Source of the DNA: CAZGRP01 sp964527995 | GTDB lineage: Bacteria; Zhuqueibacterota; Zhuqueibacteria; Oceanimicrobiales; CAZGRP01 | Direction of reading: 5' to 3' | Length of the DNA: 17,177 nt | Assembly: GCA_964527995.1 (NCBI GenBank) | Contig: CAZGRP010000078.1 | Coordinates: forward strand, 1 to 17,177 | Shown here: piece after piece, positions 1 to 7,586 of the stretch | How positions within the stretch are numbered: the first letter of the stretch is position 1 | Layout of the letters: each line of letters starts with the position of its first letter | Notes under the pieces: generated by a model | Databases searched by the model: none | Told to the model about the DNA's origin: nothing | Seen by the model: the letters and a program-made list of their open reading frames with translations, nothing else | Made by a program: the position numbers and the translations under genes

Positions 1-1104
1 ATCACACTCCGGGAGATTCGGTTGCCATTGAAGGAGCCGTTCGAGATCTCCTCCGGGGTCGTTGAAGAGCGGCGCATCCTTCTGGTGCAGCTGCATGACG
101 CTGACGGCACCGTCGGCTGGGGGGAGTGCGTCGCCGGTGAGGCGCCCAACTACTCGCCCGAGACCATCGATACCGCCTGGCTGGCGATCTCGAGGTGGGT
201 GGCGCCACGTGCGCTCGGCCGGAAGTTCGGTGGTCCGCAGGAGATCCACAGCGTACTGGAACGGAACTTCCGCGGCCATAACATGGCCAAGGCGGCGGTG
301 GAGATGGCCGCCTGGGAGCTGGCGGCGCAGAAGCAGGGAATCTCGCTGGCGCGGTTGCTGGGCGGCAGCCGCGACCGCATCGAGGTTGGCATCTCCATCG
401 GTATTCAGAAAAGCCCGGAGGCCCTGGTCGCCAAGGCGAAGAACTGTCTCGATCAGGGGTACCGCAAAATCAAGATCAAGATCAAGCCTGGGGCCGACGT
501 GGAGTACGTGCGTGCCGCCCGCCGGGCTCTCGGCCCCGAGGCGCCGCTCATGGCCGATGCCAACAATGCCTACACGCTCGCGGACCTGGACCGCCTGAAA
601 CAACTCGACGCCTTCGGGCTGATGATGATCGAGCAGCCGCTCGCCTGGGACGATCTCGTCCGTCATGCCACCCTGCAGAAAGAGCTGAAAACACCCATCT
701 GCCTGGACGAATCCATCACCAGCGTCGAGCGCGCCGAGGACATGATCACCCTCGGCAGCGGCCGCATCATCAACATCAAGCCCGGTAGGGTGGGCGGTTT
801 CACGGCGTCGCTGGCCATTCACGATCTGTGCCGGCATCATGGCATCCCGGTGTGGTGCGGCGGCATGCTGGAGAGCGGCATCGGCCGGGCCCACAACGTT
901 GCTCTGGCTTCCCTGCCCAACTTCGTGCTGCCGGGAGACCTGTCCCCAAGCGCGCGCTACTGGGAGCGCGACATCGTGCAGCCGGAGTGGGTCATGGACG
1001 AGCACGGCCGGATCGCCGTACCGGTCGACCGTCCCGGCATGGGTGTGAGCGTGGACATGGATCGGGTGGACAATCTGACGATGCGGTGGGAGGACCTTCC
1101 CTAA
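1..1104 (+). CDS. MenC-type enolase superfamily enzyme, likely N-succinylamino acid racemase (5' end cut by window)
   Basis: The reading frame is open from base 1 and the first in-frame residues (ITLREIRLPLKEPFEISSG) match a normal family N-terminus, so only about three codons lie outside the window; the internal ATG/TTG starts are not the true start. Numbering from codon 1, the enolase-superfamily active site is complete: KxK lysines K158 and K160, metal ligands D186, E211 and D236, and the second acid/base lysine K260 in INIKPGRVGG. The spacings equal those of Amycolatopsis NSAR (K163, D189, E214, D239, K263 from memory) with a constant offset of three. The C-terminal GGMLESGIGRAHN segment is typical of the MenC/NSAR branch. 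Family members make o-succinylbenzoate (menaquinone pathway), racemise N-succinyl amino acids, or do both. No other men gene is present and an M20 deacylase follows 90 bases later, so racemisation is the better inference. Probably cytoplasmic. Confidence 0.9.
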   Translation: MTLREIRLPLKEPFEISSGVVEERRILLVQLHDADGTVGWGECVAGEAPNYSPETIDTAWLAISRWVAPRALGRKFGGPQEIHSVLERNFRGHNMAKAAVEMAAWELAAQKQGISLARLLGGSRDRIEVGISIGIQKSPEALVAKAKNCLDQGYRKIKIKIKPGADVEYVRAARRALGPEAPLMADANNAYTLADLDRLKQLDAFGLMMIEQPLAWDDLVRHATLQKELKTPICLDESITSVERAEDMITLGSGRIINIKPGRVGGFTASLAIHDLCRHHGIPVWCGGMLESGIGRAHNVALASLPNFVLPGDLSPSARYWERDIVQPEWVMDEHGRIAVPVDRPGMGVSVDMDRVDNLTMRWEDLP

Positions 1105-1194
1105 GCTGTCGTTTCGCCGCGGGGTGGCACGGGGCTTTCAGGTAGTGTTAGGTGTGGAGCGTTCAGTGGTTGGCGAGCTGATCGGAGATCTGTG

Positions 1195-2409
1195 ATGTCA
1201 GATCGATTGCGATTGCCGAAGAAGCTTTTGTCGCGCTTTCCTCCGGACGTGCAGAGGCGGTTGCTCGAACTGCGCCGTGACTTGCACCGCCACCCGGAGC
1301 TCGCCTTCGAGGAGGGCAGGACGGCCCAGAGGCTGCACGCCGAACTGGCGCTGCTGCAGCCAGCGGAGTTGGCTCGCGTGGCTGGGACCGGGGTCGTCGC
1401 TCGCATCAGCGGTGCGGGGAAGGAGGGTGCGACCGTGGCGGTGCGCGCCGACATCGACGCCTTGCCGATTCAGGAGGAGACCGGCCTCGACTGGTCTTCG
1501 GAACAGGCAGGCGTCATGCATGCCTGCGGGCACGATGTGCATGCCACCTGGGCTGTGGCTGCGGCGCATCTGCTGCGGCGACATCCGGCGGCCGGGGATG
1601 TGGTCATTCTGCTGCAGCCGGCGGAGGAAGTCGGCAAGGGGGCACGCGCGGTGCTTGCCAGCGGCGTCCTGGACGGGGTCGAAGCCATCTTTGCGGCGCA
1701 TGTCGATCGCCGTTTTGAGGTCGGGCAGGTGGTGGCCCAGGCGGGGCCAGTGGCGGCGTCGGCCGACACATTTGAGATCGTTCTGCGCGGGCGTGGCGCT
1801 CATGGTGCTCGTCCGCACGAGGCTGCCGATCCCATTGTCGGTGCCGCTGCCCTCATTGGGGCGCTGCAGACGATCGTGTCTCGCCGGCTGGACCCGGCGC
1901 GGCCGGCGGTGGTCACGGTCGGCTCGATTCACGCCGGGTCGGCGGCCAATGTGATTCCGGCCGAGGCCCACCTGGCCGGCACACTGCGGGCAACCGATGC
2001 CGAGACGCGGAGTCTGCTGCATCGCGAGGTGCGCAAGATCGCCGCGTCCACGGCCGCTGCGCACGACTTGCAGGCTGAGGTGCGCATCGAGGAAGGCACA
2101 CCGGCCATCGTCAACCCGGAGCGCGACATTGGCTGGGCCCGCCAGGCAGTCGAAGCCTTGCTTGGGAAGGAGGCGCTCGTCCCTCTCGGCGCGGCCAACA
2201 TGGGCGGCGAGGACTTCGCGTTGTATATGGAAAAGATGCGCGGCTGCTTTCTGCGCATCGGTGCTCGGGAGCCGGGCGGCGAAGTGACCGCAGCGCATTC
2301 GAGCCGGTTCCTGGCCGCTGACGAAAGCATCTTCGTGGGGGCGGCTGTCCTGGCCGAGACGGCCCGAATTGCCTCGGCACGGCTGCGTGCTGTGACCGGC
2401 CTGGTGTGA
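1195..2409 (+). CDS. M20D family amidohydrolase (N-acyl-L-amino acid deacylase / aminoacylase type)
   Basis: A zinc-type amidohydrolase of about 404 residues, the usual length for M20D enzymes that remove acyl groups from N-acyl amino acids or cut dipeptide-like amides. The N-terminus carries the family signature RRDLHRHPELAFEE. Metal ligands are all visible: C111 and H113 in HACGHDVH, E144/E145 in QPAEE, H169 in AAHVD and H368 in TAAHS. The GGEDFA motif lies at 338-342, and the small dimerisation domain sits in the middle. No signal peptide, so cytoplasmic. ATG 1195 is preferred over GTG 1192 because GGAG (1184-1187) is 7 bases upstream. It lies 90 bases after the racemase and 90 before the antiporter, all co-directional. 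In characterised NSAR operons an M20 desuccinylase finishes D-to-L conversion; that role is inferred here. The acyl group cannot be told from sequence. Confidence 0.9.
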   Translation: MSDRLRLPKKLLSRFPPDVQRRLLELRRDLHRHPELAFEEGRTAQRLHAELALLQPAELARVAGTGVVARISGAGKEGATVAVRADIDALPIQEETGLDWSSEQAGVMHACGHDVHATWAVAAAHLLRRHPAAGDVVILLQPAEEVGKGARAVLASGVLDGVEAIFAAHVDRRFEVGQVVAQAGPVAASADTFEIVLRGRGAHGARPHEAADPIVGAAALIGALQTIVSRRLDPARPAVVTVGSIHAGSAANVIPAEAHLAGTLRATDAETRSLLHREVRKIAASTAAAHDLQAEVRIEEGTPAIVNPERDIGWARQAVEALLGKEALVPLGAANMGGEDFALYMEKMRGCFLRIGAREPGGEVTAAHSSRFLAADESIFVGAAVLAETARIASARLRAVTGLV

Positions 2410-2499
2410 TCCGGCACGCAAGCGGGACGCTTCCATGGCCTTCTTCTTCCACGTTTCTCCTTTCTCATTTTGCATTTCTCTTCTGAAGGAGCCCGATCG
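2410..2499 (+). other. Short intergenic spacer with pyrimidine-rich tract
   Basis: Between the deacylase and the antiporter. Bases 2420-2432 can form a weak 5-bp hairpin (AAGCG / CGCTT, 3-base loop). They are followed by a pyrimidine-rich stretch at about 2438-2484 that leads into the AAGGAG ribosome site. There is no run of T, so it does not look like an intrinsic terminator; an unstructured leader for ribosome loading is one possibility. Confidence 0.4.
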
Positions 2500-3891
2500 A
2501 TGCAAGACAACCCGAAACCGATTCTGTTCCGAGGGGGTGCCTACGTCAGCGCTCTGCCTTTGGCCACGTTTATTGTCGGTACCGTATCGCTGGTCGTCGC
2601 CGGCACGCCAGCGGTCGAGGGCATGATCCTGGCAGCCATGCTCGGAATCTCTGTGGGGATGATGTTCGCCCGCGACGTGGCCGACTACAGCGAGCGTGTT
2701 TTCTCGCTGATGGCGAATCGCATCGCCACCGTGGCGGTGGTGTGCTGGCTGTGGGCCGGTGCCTTTTCGGGAATCCTGGCGAGCTCCGGTCTGGTGGAGG
2801 CCATCGTCTGGCTGGGGTGGAAATTCCATCTCACCGGGGCGGGGTTTACGGTGGCTGTCTTCGTCTCAGCGGCGCTGTTTGCCACTTCGGTGGGCACGGG
2901 CCTTGGAACCGTAGTCGGTTTCACGGCGGTGATGTACCCGGCCGGCATCGTCCTCGGTGCAGGACCGGCGGCTCTCATGGGCGCCATTCTCAGCGGCGCC
3001 GCCTTCGGCGACAACCTTGCGCCGATCTCCGACACCACCATCGTCTCGGCTGCCACGCAGGAGACCGACGTTGGCGGTGTCGTTCGGTCGCGGCTGAAAT
3101 ACGTACTCATCGCCGCCGGCATCTCTATCGTCCTCTTCTACCTCTTTGGAGGCGGCAGCTCGACGGTATCGAAGGCTGAAGCGGATCGCCTTCTGGCCGA
3201 GACGTCGGACCCGGCCGGCCTGCCGATGCTCATTCCCGCGGTCATTGTATTCCTGGTCGCCGTCAGCGGCCGCCACTTTCTTGCAGCCCTCACGGCCGGC
3301 ATTGTGGCGGCGATCGTCATCGGTCCACTGGCGGGTGTGTTTCCGCTCTCGCGGGTGTTTCACTCGACGGCCGATGGCTCGGTGGCGGGTAGCGCTGTGC
3401 AGGGTGCGCTGGCGATGCTGCCGATCTCGATTCTGACGCTGTTGCTGGTGACGGCCATTGGCCTCATGCAGGCCGGCGGCTTCCTCGACCAGTTCATGGC
3501 CTGGCTCGACCGCGCCGTGGCGCGTTCGGCGCGCTCTGCCGAAGCGGCCATTGTCGGCCTCATTTCGTTCATGAACCTGTGCGTTTCGGTGAACACTGTG
3601 GCCATGATCACGGCTGGGCCACTGGCCAACGTTTTGCGCAAGCGCCACAACATCCACCCGTACCGAAGTGCCAACCTCCTCGATACGATCTCCTGTTCCT
3701 TCCCCTACATCCTCCCCTATGCCGCTACCATCGTGGCTGCGGCTGCGATCCAGCGGCAGGTTGCCACGCGCTATGCCTTTGCCGTGGTGTTGCCCTGGGC
3801 CAAAGAGGCAGCTTTCTTTTTCTACGGAATCGTGCTCTTCCCATTGATGCTGATTGCAGTGGCCACGGGCTTCGGGCATGCGCGAGGATAG
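2500..3891 (+). CDS. NhaC-family Na+/H+ antiporter or sodium-coupled solute transporter
   Basis: An inner-membrane protein of 463 residues with roughly 11-12 hydrophobic segments. It carries the NhaC family hallmark FGDNLAPISDTT (169-180) preceded by a glycine-rich GTGLGTVVGF segment, with a second half containing the typical NLLDTISCSFPYILPY stretch. The start is ATG 2500, with AAGGAG (2486-2491) 8 bases upstream; an in-frame ATG at 2470 lacks such a site. Family members exchange Na+ for H+, and some paralogues move organic acids or amino acids. Its position directly after a racemase and a deacylase suggests a substrate transporter for amino acids rather than pure ion homeostasis, but that is inference from neighbours. 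The gene probably ends the first transcription unit, because a 451-base gene-free stretch follows. Confidence 0.88.
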   Translation: MQDNPKPILFRGGAYVSALPLATFIVGTVSLVVAGTPAVEGMILAAMLGISVGMMFARDVADYSERVFSLMANRIATVAVVCWLWAGAFSGILASSGLVEAIVWLGWKFHLTGAGFTVAVFVSAALFATSVGTGLGTVVGFTAVMYPAGIVLGAGPAALMGAILSGAAFGDNLAPISDTTIVSAATQETDVGGVVRSRLKYVLIAAGISIVLFYLFGGGSSTVSKAEADRLLAETSDPAGLPMLIPAVIVFLVAVSGRHFLAALTAGIVAAIVIGPLAGVFPLSRVFHSTADGSVAGSAVQGALAMLPISILTLLLVTAIGLMQAGGFLDQFMAWLDRAVARSARSAEAAIVGLISFMNLCVSVNTVAMITAGPLANVLRKRHNIHPYRSANLLDTISCSFPYILPYAATIVAAAAIQRQVATRYAFAVVLPWAKEAAFFFYGIVLFPLMLIAVATGFGHARG

Positions 3892-4061
3892 CGCCGTGCA
3901 GAGGGGGCCCGCCAGCGGTAGAAACATGACGTTCTATGATCCTGACACCTGCCAGTGACCCCGCTGGGGCTTGCGGCTTGCAGTGGCGGCAGGCAGCCCG
4001 AACGGGGCTCTGGTTGAGTTAATTGTTGCTATGCAAGTATTGTCTGCATGGGTGCAAAAGG

Positions 4062-4091
4062 TTGCACGACGACGCGCTTTGGGCCTACTAT
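4062..4091 (+). promoter_or_regulatory. Candidate sigma-70-like promoter for susCD
   Basis: TTGCAC (4062-4067) and TACTAT (4086-4091) are separated by 18 bases and resemble -35 and -10 boxes. They lie in an AT-rich island ahead of susC. The -35 box overlaps an inverted repeat (TGCAA 4053-4057 / TTGCA 4062-4066) and the -10 box lies inside a 16-base palindrome. Transcription would start near 4098. The call is by eye only, and the organism's promoter consensus is unknown. Confidence 0.4.
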
Positions 4092-4100
4092 ATATAGTAG
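4085..4100. repeat. Perfect 16-base palindrome CTACTATATATAGTAG
   Basis: The sequence equals its own reverse complement across all 16 bases. A looser outer pair, CTTTG (4077-4081) and CAAAG (4111-4115), flanks it asymmetrically. Its overlap with the candidate -10 box fits an operator for a dimeric regulator, or a region that melts easily. Confidence 0.7.
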
Positions 4101-4211
4101 CTACTCCAGCAAAGAAACCGATATGCAACTCGGCATGGATGTTGCCGGGGGCGAAACGAACTGGTACATGATGGAGCCGGAGATTCCACTCGACTGCGAC
4201 CGTGTGGCAGC

Positions 4212-4241
4212 GCGGCAGAGGCTGTGCTTTACCTCTGCTGC
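4212..4241 (+). other. Leader hairpin upstream of susC
   Basis: GCGGCAGAGG (4212-4221) pairs with CCTCTGCTGC (4232-4241): 10 bp including one G-U pair, with a 10-base loop. No T-run follows, so it is not an intrinsic terminator. It would lie in the 5' leader of the susC transcript, about 100 bases ahead of the start codon. Confidence 0.45.
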
Positions 4242-4342
4242 CTCTCACGGGCTCGACGCCGAGAAGTACCCCTCACTGTGTGTGCCGCTCCATCCCCATT
4301 GTTAACTGCCCGCAGGTTGTACCACTAATTGAGGGAGGGCGT

Positions 4343-7300
4343 ATGTCCAGACGAAGCATTCTTTGGGTCCTGGGTCTCCTCCTGGCAGTGTCGGTGCCAA
4401 CGGCACTGTTCGCCCAGACCGGCACGATCGCTGGCAAAGTGGTCGATGCCAAGACGGGAGATCCTCTTCCGGGGGCCAACGTCCTGGTACAGGGACTGGA
4501 GGTCGGCGCCGCCACCAACGTCGACGGCTTCTTTCGCATCACCAACGTCCCTGTCGGCCAGCGCACAGTGATCGCTCGGTTTATCGGCTACAAGAGCCAG
4601 ATCAAGACTGTGAACGTCAGTGGGGGTACGGTGGCCGAGCTGAACTTCGAGCTCAAGGAGACGGTGCTCGAGCTGAACGAGGTCGTGGTGACGGGCGCCG
4701 GGGTGGCGACGGAAAAGAGGAAACTGGGCAACACTGTCGCCACGATCAACACCAAGTTGATCGAGGATGCACCGATCACCCGATTCTCGGACATTCTACA
4801 GGGGCGCGAGCCGGGTGTGGTGGCCCTGCCTTCCGGTGGCCTCGTCGGTGAGGGCACCCGCATTCGTATTCGCGGCAGCGCCAGCCTGTCGCAGACCAAC
4901 GAGCCGATCATCTACATCGATGGCGTGCGGGTCGACAATTCAGGCGGCTTTGCCGGCGTCGGTGCCGGCGGTGGCGGCGTACCCTCCCGCCTGGACGACA
5001 TCGATCCCTCGTCCATCGATCGGATCGAGATCCTCAAGGGAGCGGCGGCGGCCACTCTCTACGGCACGCAGGCATCGAACGGGATCATCCAGATTTTCAC
5101 CAAGCAGGGATCGTTCAGCAAGCCTCGATTCACTCTCGAGATCGAGCAGTCTGCGCTCGCCTATCCGGATGCCTACCATCCCAACGCTGGGTTTGCCCGC
5201 AACGAGACCCAGCTCGAGAACATGAGGAAGATTTTCGGCGTTCCGAACCTTCAGCTCTATCAGGTACTGCAGAGGAAGCTGGTCAAACAGTTGTTTACTA
5301 CAGGGTACGGCAGCAGCTACAACCTGTCGGTGAGCGGCGGCGGCTCGGGCGTCACCTACTTCGCCAGTGGCCGGTTTCAGTACACCAACGGGCCTTTCGG
5401 ACCTTCTTCCAAAGCCTTCTTGGGCAAGAAGCCCGGCCCGGCGGACGACCTTCTGAAGAGAGGGCAATTCACCGCGAACATCAACCTGATCCCCTCCAAC
5501 AAGTTGAGGATTCGTCTCACCTCCTTCTACACCCGCGTGCATCAGGAGACGATCGAGAACAACAACAATATCTTCGGCGTGGTCTCTCTGGCCATGTTCG
5601 GCAAGCCCGAGAGGGCGACAGAGAACAACCCCCAGGGCACCCGGGCTTTCGCCACGGTACGCGAGGCCACTCAGAACCAGGTGAAAGACGACACCGACCA
5701 CGCCGGTGTCAGCATAGGGACCAACTACAAGCTGACCGACGAGATCAGCGTGGACGGTACGGTCGGCATCGATTTCGTCAGCCAGCGCAGTTCCGAGTTC
5801 TTCCCGTTCCGCTGGAATGTCGATGGCTTTTCGACCTTCCGCACCGAGGGATTCCTCGACGCTGGCAAGCGCGAGCACACCGAGTGGACCGTCGACGTCA
5901 AGGGGACCTGGAATCATCACTTCACCTCGGACATCTCCTCGACTTTCCTGGTCGGCTTCCAGGGATTCAAGACGGTGGAGACGTTCCAGGGCGGTTTCGG
6001 CGACGTCTTCCCTGGCCCAGGTCTTCGAGTGCTCGATGCCACAGCAAACCAGTCGGCCAGGTCTTTCTTCTCGGAAGTCATCAACGCCGGTTTCTTCGGT
6101 CAGGAGCAACTTGGCTACCGCGATTATCTTTTCCTGACCACAGGCGTGCGACTGGACGCCAACAGCGCCTTCGGGTCCAACTTCAATGCCCAGGCGTATC
6201 CGAAGATCAGTCTGTCGTTCGTGCCGTCGACCGCCTTCAACTGGACGGGCACGACGCTGTCGACATTGCGCTTGCGCGCTGCGATCGGCAAGTCGGGACA
6301 GCAACCAGGCGTGTTCGATCAGTTTACAACCTTCACGCCTTTCACCTCTACCGAGGGACCCGGCGTTGCACCTGAAAACCTCGGTAACCCAAACCTGAAA
6401 CCTGAAGTGTCAACCGAAATTGAAGCTGGCTTCGAAGCCGGTCTGCTGCAGGACAGGCTCGGTCTGGAGTTCACCTACTGGCATCGGAATGTCAACGACG
6501 CCCTCATCGCTCGCGCGTTCGCACCCTCCGGTGGCTTCTGGCGCACCCAGTTGGACAACATCGGCAAGCTGACGGCCAAGGGTGTGGAGATCGGCGCAAA
6601 CTTCTCGCTCAAGAAGAGCGAAAACCTCTCGGTCGATCTGTTCGCCAACGGGGCTTACTTGAAGGAGAAGATCGTCGATCTGGGCGCCGCGCCTCCGCAA
6701 AAAGTCGGCGGCTCCTATCCGCGCTACCGCAACTTCCTGATGGAAGGGTTTGCACCGGGTGCCTTTTTCGGTGCCAAGCTCGCTCCGGGTGAGCTGCCCA
6801 TCGACATCAACAAGGATGGCAAGGCCGATTCTCGTGAAGAGCTGCTGGCCTATTTCGCCCAGCCGCGGGCACCGAGGTCTGACTTCCAGCCGGTGCTGAT
6901 CGATGAGGATGGGGACGGAGACCTGCTGGATAACTTCCTCGGCAAGCCGACGCCCGACTGGCAGGGTTCCTTCGGTTTCAACATTGGTTTCCTGAAGCGC
7001 TTTCGAGTGTCGTCGCTGTTTGAGTACAAAACAGGAAACTTCAGTGTGACGAACCTCACCGACGCCTTCCGCAAGGCCAATCCGGTGATCGGTCGCAACA
7101 TCCCCGAGGCGGCCAAGCTCGAGGCGATCTTGCTCAATCCCGAAAGCACGGCGGAAGAGCGTCTGAATGCTGCAGCCAGGTGGGTGAAGAAGTTCGAGGC
7201 CCTGGCTCCGTTCAGTGGTCTGAACACCATTGAAAAGGCCGATTTCATCCGCTGGCGCGAACTCAGCCTGGCCTATGAGGTGCCGCGCTACATCGCGGCC

Positions 7301-7522
7301 AACTTCGGTGTCAAAACCGCGACCATTACGCTCGGGGTACGCAATCTGGCCCTCTTCACCGGCTACTCAGGCATCGACCCGGAGACCAACGCAATCGGAC
7401 GAGGTGGCGACACTGGTTCCACGGTCGGCACAAGCCTGGACGACAACTTCCTCGACGGCGTGGAGGCCTTTGGGCTGCCTCTGCCACGTCAATGGACGTT
7501 CCGCTTGCGGGTTGGCTTCTGA
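4343..7522 (+). CDS. SusC/RagA-family TonB-dependent outer-membrane transporter
   Basis: A 1059-residue outer-membrane channel that, powered by TonB, imports oligomeric nutrients together with its SusD lid. Order: signal peptide (1-24, ending ALFAQ), a carboxypeptidase-D regulatory-like domain (about 25-108, with the pattern GKVVDAKTGDPLPGANV), the LNEVVVTG segment (111-118) that marks SusC plugs, the plug domain with IRIRGSASL and ILKGAAAATLYGTQASNGII, then the beta-barrel ending in aromatic F. Two acidic loops, DINKDGKADSREE (821-833) and DEDGDGDLLD (854-863), look like calcium sites. No N-terminal signalling domain, so FecI/FecR-type control is unlikely. The start is ATG 4343 with GAGGGAGGG just upstream; the frame stays open back to 4202 without a ribosome site. 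susD follows after 64 bases. Substrate cannot be read from sequence; neighbours suggest peptides or acyl-amino acids. Confidence 0.95.
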   Translation: MSRRSILWVLGLLLAVSVPTALFAQTGTIAGKVVDAKTGDPLPGANVLVQGLEVGAATNVDGFFRITNVPVGQRTVIARFIGYKSQIKTVNVSGGTVAELNFELKETVLELNEVVVTGAGVATEKRKLGNTVATINTKLIEDAPITRFSDILQGREPGVVALPSGGLVGEGTRIRIRGSASLSQTNEPIIYIDGVRVDNSGGFAGVGAGGGGVPSRLDDIDPSSIDRIEILKGAAAATLYGTQASNGIIQIFTKQGSFSKPRFTLEIEQSALAYPDAYHPNAGFARNETQLENMRKIFGVPNLQLYQVLQRKLVKQLFTTGYGSSYNLSVSGGGSGVTYFASGRFQYTNGPFGPSSKAFLGKKPGPADDLLKRGQFTANINLIPSNKLRIRLTSFYTRVHQETIENNNNIFGVVSLAMFGKPERATENNPQGTRAFATVREATQNQVKDDTDHAGVSIGTNYKLTDEISVDGTVGIDFVSQRSSEFFPFRWNVDGFSTFRTEGFLDAGKREHTEWTVDVKGTWNHHFTSDISSTFLVGFQGFKTVETFQGGFGDVFPGPGLRVLDATANQSARSFFSEVINAGFFGQEQLGYRDYLFLTTGVRLDANSAFGSNFNAQAYPKISLSFVPSTAFNWTGTTLSTLRLRAAIGKSGQQPGVFDQFTTFTPFTSTEGPGVAPENLGNPNLKPEVSTEIEAGFEAGLLQDRLGLEFTYWHRNVNDALIARAFAPSGGFWRTQLDNIGKLTAKGVEIGANFSLKKSENLSVDLFANGAYLKEKIVDLGAAPPQKVGGSYPRYRNFLMEGFAPGAFFGAKLAPGELPIDINKDGKADSREELLAYFAQPRAPRSDFQPVLIDEDGDGDLLDNFLGKPTPDWQGSFGFNIGFLKRFRVSSLFEYKTGNFSVTNLTDAFRKANPVIGRNIPEAAKLEAILLNPESTAEERLNAAARWVKKFEALAPFSGLNTIEKADFIRWRELSLAYEVPRYIAANFGVKTATITLGVRNLALFTGYSGIDPETNAIGRGGDTGSTVGTSLDDNFLDGVEAFGLPLPRQWTFRLRVGF

Positions 7523-7586
7523 GACAGAAGCTGGTGATCTCATGAAATCCGCAAAGTGGCCACAAGCATAAGTGTGAGGGAACCCA

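Larger units (their letters stand above)
3892..4342 (+). other. 451-base gene-free control region upstream of susC
   Basis: No convincing gene lies here. Small open frames at 3971-4171, 4048-4305 and on the minus strand at 3934-4248 have poor composition and no ribosome sites. The left part holds only a weak hairpin (AGCCC 3995-3999 / GGGCT 4005-4009). The middle is markedly more AT-rich than the surrounding DNA and contains a promoter-like pair and two inverted repeats (4053-4100). The right part would be a 5' untranslated leader of about 240 bases with a hairpin at 4212-4241. A ribosome site, GAGGGAGGG (4331-4339), ends it. Confidence 0.6.

Noticed and set aside
1..1104. Dedicated menaquinone o-succinylbenzoate synthase
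   Set aside because: Not excluded by sequence, but the M20D deacylase and transporter context favours N-acyl amino acid racemisation.
1198..2829. A 543-codon open frame on the minus strand opposite the deacylase
   Set aside because: It is antisense to a protein with complete catalytic motifs, and its translation is rich in R, H, Q and G with no domain pattern, as expected from the complement of GC-rich codons.
3995..4009. Intrinsic terminator after the NhaC gene
   Set aside because: Only a 5-bp stem and no T-run.
4048..4305. A possible 85-residue small protein ahead of susC
   Set aside because: No ribosome site, odd composition, and it overlaps the palindrome and leader hairpin; a regulatory region explains it better.
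4940..6304. A 454-codon antisense frame within susC
   Set aside because: Same composition artefact; the susC frame is continuous and fully typical.
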